This document shows, one piece after another, positions 6,488 through 10,348 of a stretch of 10,348 nt of DNA (the first letter of the stretch is position 1; the number at the start of each line of letters is the position of its first letter). The stretch is from NCBI GenBank assembly GCA_023266455.1, contig JAHFQD010000034.1:1-10348 (forward strand). Direction: 5' to 3'. The notes beneath the pieces are model-generated. The model had not been told where the DNA came from. It was given only the letters and a program-made list of their open reading frames with translations, and ran no database searches. This DNA comes from Candidatus Muproteobacteria bacterium (GTDB lineage: Bacteria; Pseudomonadota; Gammaproteobacteria; Acidiferrobacterales; Sulfurifustaceae). Both the position numbers and the translations under genes were made by a program.

Positions 6488-7249
6488 CTAGCGCCGCACC
6501 TCGATGCCGGCGGCGGCCATGCGGTCTTTGGCTTGGGCGACGCTGTATTCGCCGAAGTGGAAGATGCTCGCCGCGAGCACGGCGTCGGCATGGCCTTCGG
6601 TCACACCCGCCACTAAATGATCAAGATTACCGACGCCGCCAGAAGCGATAACCGGCACGCGCACCGCGTCGCACACCGCACGCGTGAGGCCGAGATCGAA
6701 ACCGTTCTTGGTGCCGTCGCGATCCATGCTGGTCAGAAGAATTTCGCCAGCGCCGAAGTCGGCCATCTTGCGTGCCCATTCGATCGCGTCCAAGCCGGTT
6801 GTGCGACGGCCGCCATGCGTGAACACTTCCCAGCGTCCGGGCGCGACCTGCTTAGCGTCGATCGCCACCACGATGCATTGCGAACCGAAATGATCGGCCG
6901 CTTCCTTCACAAATTCGGGCCGCGACACCGCCGCGGTGTTGATCGACACCTTATCGGCACCGGCGTTCAACATGCGGCGCACGTCATCGCGCGCGCGAAT
7001 GCCGCCACCGACAGTCAGCGGAATAAAAACTTGTTCCGCAACTTTTTCGACCACGTGCACGATCGTCGCACGGTTGTCGGCGCTGGCGGTGATGTCGAGA
7101 AAGGTAATTTCGTCCGCGCCTTGCTGATCGTAACGACGCGCGATCTCCACCGGATCGCCGGCGTCGCGAATGTCGACGAACTTAACGCCCTTCACGACGC
7201 GACCGGCGTCGACATCGAGACAGGGGATGATGCGTTTAGCGAGTGCCAT
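6488..7249 (-). CDS. hisF: Imidazole glycerol phosphate synthase, cyclase subunit
   Basis: Cyclase half of the HisH-HisF synthase: uses ammonia channelled from HisH to make imidazole-glycerol phosphate and AICAR. The 253-residue (beta/alpha)8 barrel starts [16 protein letters not shown]. The two catalytic aspartates are D12 (CLDVD) and D131 (VVAIDAK). Phosphate-binding turns are GGGIR (81-85) and SGGVGN (203-208), and [12 protein letters not shown] (172-183) is also conserved. The reading frame is open upstream to an ATG at 7291, but the ATG at 7249 gives the near-universal N-terminus and is preferred. No clear ribosome-binding sequence precedes it. Unlike most genomes, the gene does not directly follow hisA: about 370 bp with an opposite-strand ORF intervene, so hisF may need its own promoter or a long read-through. 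Confidence 0.96.
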   Translation of the reverse strand: MALAKRIIPCLDVDAGRVVKGVKFVDIRDAGDPVEIARRYDQQGADEITFLDITASADNRATIVHVVEKVAEQVFIPLTVGGGIRARDDVRRMLNAGADKVSINTAAVSRPEFVKEAADHFGSQCIVVAIDAKQVAPGRWEVFTHGGRRTTGLDAIEWARKMADFGAGEILLTSMDRDGTKNGFDLGLTRAVCDAVRVPVIASGGVGNLDHLVAGVTEGHADAVLAASIFHFGEYSVAQAKDRMAAAGIEVRR

Positions 7250-7262
7250 CTGAAAAACGAGA

Positions 7263-7268
7263 GATAAT
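7263..7268 (+). promoter_or_regulatory. TATAAT-like box before the plus-strand ORF
   Basis: GATAAT (5 of 6 to TATAAT) ends 7 bases before the ATG at 7276. No good -35 box is visible at 16-18 bases upstream. If used, transcription would begin at or within a base or two of the ATG, giving a leaderless or nearly leaderless message. The box lies in the short interval between the two divergent starts (hisF at 7249 and the plus-strand ORF at 7276). Confidence 0.28.
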
Positions 7269-7275
7269 CGAAAGT

Positions 7276-7620
7276 ATGGGGAGCATGACACAACACAAAT
7301 ATTTGGACCACTTTTCCTACGCGCTCAACCCTTTCGTGATGATCGCCATGGCGGCGCAAACAAATGGACCGCGGGCGCAGATACGATTCTTTCTGGACGG
7401 CCAGAATCTCTGGCGAACGTTCCCCCGAAGTCGCGTTCGTGGCGCGCTGGTGGTGGTGGCCTCGACGACGAATCCGAGTGATCAGGATTTCCTGAACGCG
7501 GATTGGAGCTTCATCAAGAATCAGCGCGTCGATTACTACGGCGATACGATCAACCTGTTGTCGATGATGTTGATCTCGAGCAACGGGTGGATCCCGATCG
7601 CACCGAACAACGAACAGTAA
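7276..7620 (+). CDS. Unrecognised 114-residue protein, opposite strand within the his cluster
   Basis: I do not recognise this family. It is the only plausible plus-strand gene here and fills the space between hisA and hisF. The predicted protein is soluble, without a signal peptide or clear membrane helix. It has a mildly hydrophobic N-terminal patch ([10 protein letters not shown], 18-27), a basic middle (RSRVRG, 51-56), a likely beta strand ALVVVAS (57-63) and an Asn/Trp-containing C-terminal half ending IPIAPNNEQ. No catalytic motif stands out. For real coding: by hand count 85 of 114 codons end in G or C, and the opposite strand is non-coding here, so this is not a shadow of another gene. 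The frame fills nearly the whole gap and its stop is 2 bp from the hisA stop. Against: no good ribosome-binding site. The ATG at 7285 is an alternative start. Confidence 0.55.
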   Translation: MGSMTQHKYLDHFSYALNPFVMIAMAAQTNGPRAQIRFFLDGQNLWRTFPRSRVRGALVVVASTTNPSDQDFLNADWSFIKNQRVDYYGDTINLLSMMLISSNGWIPIAPNNEQ

Positions 7621-7622
7621 TT

Positions 7623-8369
7623 TTATTTCGCGAGCTGATCCGCGAGTTTCTGCGCTTCAGCGAAATCGAGCGTGCCTTCGTAAATCGCACGACCGGTGAT
7701 CGCACCGGCGATGCCGGTGTCGGTGACATCGCACAACTTGCGGATATCATCGAGATTGGTGATGCCGCCGGAGGCAATGATCGGAATCGACACGGCGTTC
7801 GCAAGCTTCACCGTCGCCTCGACGTTGACGCCGTTCATCATGCCGTCGCGGCCGATATCGGTGTAGATAATCGCTTCGACGCCGTCGTCTTGAAATTTTT
7901 TTGCCAGATCGATCACATCATGTCCGGAAAGTTTCGACCAACCGTCGATCGCAACCTTTCCATCCTTTGCGTCGAGACCGACGATGATGTGTCCCGCGAA
8001 TCCCACGCAGACGTCGGACACGAAATGCGGCGCGTTCACCGCCTTGGTACCGAGAATGACATAGCGCACGCCCATATCGAGATACATCTGAATCGTCTCT
8101 TCGTCACGAATACCGCCACCGACTTGAATCGGTAATTTCGGAAATGCGTCGATGATGGCAGCGATGGCGTCGGCGTTCACCGGCTCGCCGGAACGCGCGC
8201 CGTTGAGATCAACCAAGTGCAGACGTCGTGCGCCGGCGTCGACCCAACGCTTGGCGGTGGCCACCGGATCGTCGGAAAACACCGTCACGTCGTCCATCTT
8301 GCCTTGGCGCAGACGCACGCATTTACCGTCTTTGAGATCGATTGCGGGAATGAGTAGTAGTTGGGACAT
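7623..8369 (-). CDS. hisA: ProFAR isomerase (phosphoribosylformimino-AICAR-P isomerase)
   Basis: Fourth step of histidine biosynthesis: the Amadori isomerisation of ProFAR to PRFAR, the substrate of HisH-HisF. The 248-residue (beta/alpha)8 barrel is related to HisF. Visible elements are the N-terminal [17 protein letters not shown] (7-23) with catalytic D11, HLVDLNGA (51-58), the phosphate turn VGGGIR (83-88), GLDAKDG (131-137) with the second catalytic Asp at about 133, [12 protein letters not shown] (169-180) and the second phosphate turn ASGGITN (199-205). The RDG run and YTDI are typical of HisA rather than HisF. The gene follows hisH after 42 bp with no strong ribosome-binding site. Its stop codon faces the stop of the plus-strand ORF 2 bp away. 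Confidence 0.96.
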   Translation of the reverse strand: MSQLLLIPAIDLKDGKCVRLRQGKMDDVTVFSDDPVATAKRWVDAGARRLHLVDLNGARSGEPVNADAIAAIIDAFPKLPIQVGGGIRDEETIQMYLDMGVRYVILGTKAVNAPHFVSDVCVGFAGHIIVGLDAKDGKVAIDGWSKLSGHDVIDLAKKFQDDGVEAIIYTDIGRDGMMNGVNVEATVKLANAVSIPIIASGGITNLDDIRKLCDVTDTGIAGAITGRAIYEGTLDFAEAQKLADQLAK

Positions 8370-8411
8370 GGTGAAATAATTTAGTACGGAATTTATGTTC
8401 GTTGAGGGACG

Positions 8412-9038
8412 TCAGTTCAAATTCCAAGAAACGAAGTTTTCTAACAATCGCAACCCGGCGTGCTGGCTTTTTTCCGGATGAAATTGGACGGCGAAAATAT
8501 TGTCGCGCGCGGCGGCGGCGGTAAACGGAATTCCATAATTCGTCATCCCCACGGCGTCTTCCGGATTGGCCGACGCAACGTAATAACTGTGCACGAAGTA
8601 AAAACGCGTGTCTTGCTCGATGCCGCGCCATAAAGGATGCGCGCGTTGCTGATGTACCTGATTCCATCCCATGTGCGGCACCTTGAGCGCGGGATCGGTC
8701 GGCGCGAAACGCTTTACGCTGCCCGGCAATACGTCGAGACAACGCGTGCCGCCTCCCTCTTCGCTTTCGCCATAGAGCGCCTGCAATCCTAAGCAGATGC
8801 CGAGAAACGGTTTCGCGCGCAGTGCGGCTTCCACCGCTTCGCGCAAACCATTCTGCGCCAACGCCGCGATACAACCGCCGATGGCACCTTGTCCTGGAAA
8901 CACCACGCGATCCGCACGCCGCACGTCGTCGGACGACGTGGCCAGCGAAACCCTGGCTTTCGGCGCGACATGTTCGATCGCCTTACAAACCGATCGGAGA
9001 TTGCCCATGCCGTAATCGATGACGGCGACGGTAGTCAT
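8412..9038 (-). CDS. hisH: Imidazole glycerol phosphate synthase, glutaminase subunit
   Basis: Class I glutamine amidotransferase subunit that hydrolyses glutamine and channels ammonia to HisF. In 208 residues the family elements are VIDYGMGNLRSV (6-17), FPGQGAIG (47-54, oxyanion strand region), the nucleophile Cys82 in GICLGLQ (80-86), PHMGWNQV (121-128), FYFVHSYYV (146-154) and the catalytic His187 and Glu189 in FHPEKS. The triad is complete, so the enzyme looks functional. It starts 18 bp after hisB. Only a weak ribosome-binding sequence is seen, consistent with coupled translation along the operon. Confidence 0.96.
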   Translation of the reverse strand: MTTVAVIDYGMGNLRSVCKAIEHVAPKARVSLATSSDDVRRADRVVFPGQGAIGGCIAALAQNGLREAVEAALRAKPFLGICLGLQALYGESEEGGGTRCLDVLPGSVKRFAPTDPALKVPHMGWNQVHQQRAHPLWRGIEQDTRFYFVHSYYVASANPEDAVGMTNYGIPFTAAAARDNIFAVQFHPEKSQHAGLRLLENFVSWNLN

Positions 9039-9056
9039 GGTGGAATGATGTGCGTT

Positions 9057-9650
9057 TTACAAACTGCCCTTAGTCGATGGAATGACGTCGCCCATACGGG
9101 TATCCGGTTCGAGCGCCATACGCAGCGCGCGACCGAAGGCTTTGAAGATCGTCTCCGCAACATGGTGCGCGTTCTTGCCGCGCAGGCAATCGACGTGCAA
9201 GGTTACTTGCGCGTGATTGACGAAGCCTTGAAAAAATTCATGGAACAGATCGACGTCGAAATCGCTGATACGCGCGCGCGGATACTCAACGCCGTAAATA
9301 AGACCCGGCCGACCGGAAAGATCGATGACCACGCGCGATAACGCCTCGTCGAGCGGCACGTAGGCGTGACCGTAACGACGAATGCCGCGCTTGTCGCCGA
9401 CGGCTTTGGTCAACGCTTGACCGAGCGTGATGCCGATGTCTTCGACCGTATGATGCGCGTCGATGTGCAAGTCACCTTTGGCGTTGACAGTAATGTCCAT
9501 CATGCCGTGACGCGCGACTTGGTCGAGCATGTGTTCGAGAAATGGCAAACCGGTGTCGAACGTGGAACGGCCTTCGCCGTCGAGATCGATCGAAACCTGA
9601 ATCTGCGTTTCTTTGGTATTGCGCGTTACTTGCGCGCGGCGCTGAGTCAC
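9057..9650 (-). CDS. hisB: Imidazoleglycerol-phosphate dehydratase
   Basis: Sixth step of histidine biosynthesis: dehydrates imidazole-glycerol phosphate to imidazole-acetol phosphate. This is the monofunctional form, without the N-terminal phosphatase domain of the enteric enzyme. Counting from the GTG start, the 197-residue protein has RNTKETQ (10-16), [15 protein letters not shown] (35-49), the metal-binding HHTVED (66-71), [16 protein letters not shown] (91-106), and a second metal motif HHVAE (162-166), ending PSTKGSL. The frame is open to an ATG at 9671, which would add seven residues. The GTG at 9650 is preferred because GGAGAG lies 6 bases upstream and the length then matches family members, whereas the ATG has no ribosome-binding sequence. 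Confidence 0.93.
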   Translation of the reverse strand: MTQRRAQVTRNTKETQIQVSIDLDGEGRSTFDTGLPFLEHMLDQVARHGMMDITVNAKGDLHIDAHHTVEDIGITLGQALTKAVGDKRGIRRYGHAYVPLDEALSRVVIDLSGRPGLIYGVEYPRARISDFDVDLFHEFFQGFVNHAQVTLHVDCLRGKNAHHVAETIFKAFGRALRMALEPDTRMGDVIPSTKGSL

Positions 9651-9656
9651 AAACGG

Positions 9657-9662
9657 CTCTCC
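9657..9662 (-). promoter_or_regulatory. Ribosome-binding site deciding the hisB start
   Basis: GGAGAG on the minus strand is spaced 6 bases from the GTG at 9650, near-ideal Shine-Dalgarno geometry. It lies downstream of the competing ATG at 9671, which has no such element. It therefore argues for the shorter 197-residue HisB. Confidence 0.6.
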
Positions 9663-9708
9663 AGCTTTCATATAAGAAATGGTAACACAGGGTTTGAAGA
9701 CATTCGGG

Positions 9709-10348
9709 TCACAGCGACTTTTCCAATGCCACCAGAAACGCCTCGTTTTCGCGCGGTGTGCCGACGGTCACCCGTAAACACCCCTGCAGCGGTCCGCCGG
9801 GAGTGTCGAGATTTTTGATCAATACCTGGCGTTGCTTCAGATGTTCGAAGACTTCGCGCGCCGCCCGCTCTTCGGTGCGGAACAAAATAAAGTTCGCCGC
9901 CGACGGCCAAGGACGCACGCCCGGCATCGCCACCAGCGCTTCGTAAAGCAGCTCGCGATCGCGCCGGATCTGCACGGCTTGCGCCTCCAGCGTCTGCGCG
10001 TGATCGAGCGCGAAGTCGACACTCGCCTGCGTCAGGCTGTTGATGTTGTACGGCAAACGTACCTTATCGAATTCATGTAGCCACGGTGCCGCGCCCACCA
10101 ACACGCCGAGGCGCAAACCCGCGAGGCCGAGCTTGGAAAACGTGCGCAGTACCAGCAGGTTCTCGTAGCGATTCAAGCGGTCCATAAAACTGCGCTGGCA
10201 GAACGGATGATAGGCCTCGTCCACCACGACGAACGCGTCGGTCTCGGCGATGACTTCTTCGACGTCTTCGTCGTCGAATAAATTGCCGGTGGGGTTGTTC
10301 GGATAAGACAGAAACACCACCGCCGGCTTGTGCTCGGCGACGGCCTTA
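9709..10348 (-). CDS. hisC: Histidinol-phosphate aminotransferase, C-terminal part
   Basis: PLP-dependent aminotransferase (fold type I) of histidine biosynthesis that converts imidazole-acetol phosphate to histidinol phosphate. The gene runs off the right edge of the window. About 213 codons are present and the N-terminal part is missing. Coding continues through 10348 in frame with no start in the family position (the codon read as Met at 10320 is GTG, an internal Val). Visible elements are [11 protein letters not shown] with the conserved Asn-Pro loop, [10 protein letters not shown] with the Asp that contacts the PLP ring nitrogen and the following Tyr, and [14 protein letters not shown] with the Schiff-base lysine and the phosphate-binding Arg. 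The last residues FLVALEKSL are followed by TGA. The spacing to hisB is 58 bp to the GTG start. Confidence 0.95.
   Translation of the reverse strand, partial: KAVAEHKPAVVFLSYPNNPTGNLFDDEDVEEVIAETDAFVVVDEAYHPFCQRSFMDRLNRYENLLVLRTFSKLGLAGLRLGVLVGAAPWLHEFDKVRLPYNINSLTQASVDFALDHAQTLEAQAVQIRRDRELLYEALVAMPGVRPWPSAANFILFRTEERAAREVFEHLKQRQVLIKNLDTPGGPLQGCLRVTVGTPRENEAFLVALEKSL

Noticed and set aside
6617..7267. 216-codon open frame on the plus strand
   Set aside because: It lies antisense to nearly all of hisF, which has complete catalytic and phosphate-binding motifs. Its translation is Arg/His-rich with no family resemblance, as expected of a mirror frame in GC-rich sequence.
7250..7291. 14-residue N-terminal extension of HisF (ATG at 7291)
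   Set aside because: HisF proteins almost universally begin at the [18 protein letters not shown] sequence. The extension would also overlap the start of the plus-strand ORF.
7503..8135. 210-codon open frame on the plus strand overlapping the end of the unassigned ORF
   Set aside because: Most of it is antisense to hisA, and the start lies inside the better-supported plus-strand frame. The Asp/Arg-rich composition is typical of a shadow frame.

Overview
The window is a stretch of bacterial core chromosome of moderately high GC. Every recognisable gene but one is read from the minus strand. The set of genes points to the Beta-/Gammaproteobacteria: separate hisI and hisE, a monofunctional hisB, a three-gene bc1 complex with distinct cytochrome c1, and sspA-sspB. 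The SspA and SspB sequences lean gammaproteobacterial to my eye, perhaps an early-branching respiratory lineage. That placement is an inference and the species is not identified. I see no rRNA, tRNA, insertion sequence, CRISPR array or prophage gene.

In the direction of transcription (right to left) the layout has four parts. (1) Histidine biosynthesis: hisC (cut by the window edge), hisB, hisH, hisA, hisF, hisI, hisE. HisB and HisC act late in the pathway, HisE, HisI and HisA act early, and HisH-HisF form the glutamine-dependent synthase that makes imidazole-glycerol phosphate. (2) tatA, tatB, tatC, the twin-arginine translocase, which follows hisE after 30 bp and ends at a hairpin terminator. 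(3) A 316-bp gene-free stretch holding two terminator hairpins and the likely start region for the next operon, then petA-petB-petC (Rieske protein, cytochrome b, cytochrome c1) as a tightly coupled operon that ends at a 9-bp-stem terminator. (4) sspA and sspB: an RNA polymerase-associated stringent starvation protein and the ClpXP adaptor.

The tat and pet blocks are functionally linked. The Rieske protein carries a twin-arginine N-terminus and is the kind of folded Fe-S protein that TatABC inserts into the membrane.

The one departure from ordinary gene order is between hisA and hisF. These genes normally abut, but here about 370 bp separate them, and that space is filled by an opposite-strand (plus) ORF of about 114 codons that I cannot assign to a family. 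It has coding-like third-position composition, a TATAAT-like box 7 bp before its first in-gap ATG, and ends 2 bp from the end of hisA. It is the best candidate here for something undescribed. Secondary points are a PLWY version of the cytochrome b Qo motif, a terminator-bounded segment of about 100 nt between tatC and petA, and a likely GTG start for hisB. I found no convincing evidence of a new multi-gene system.
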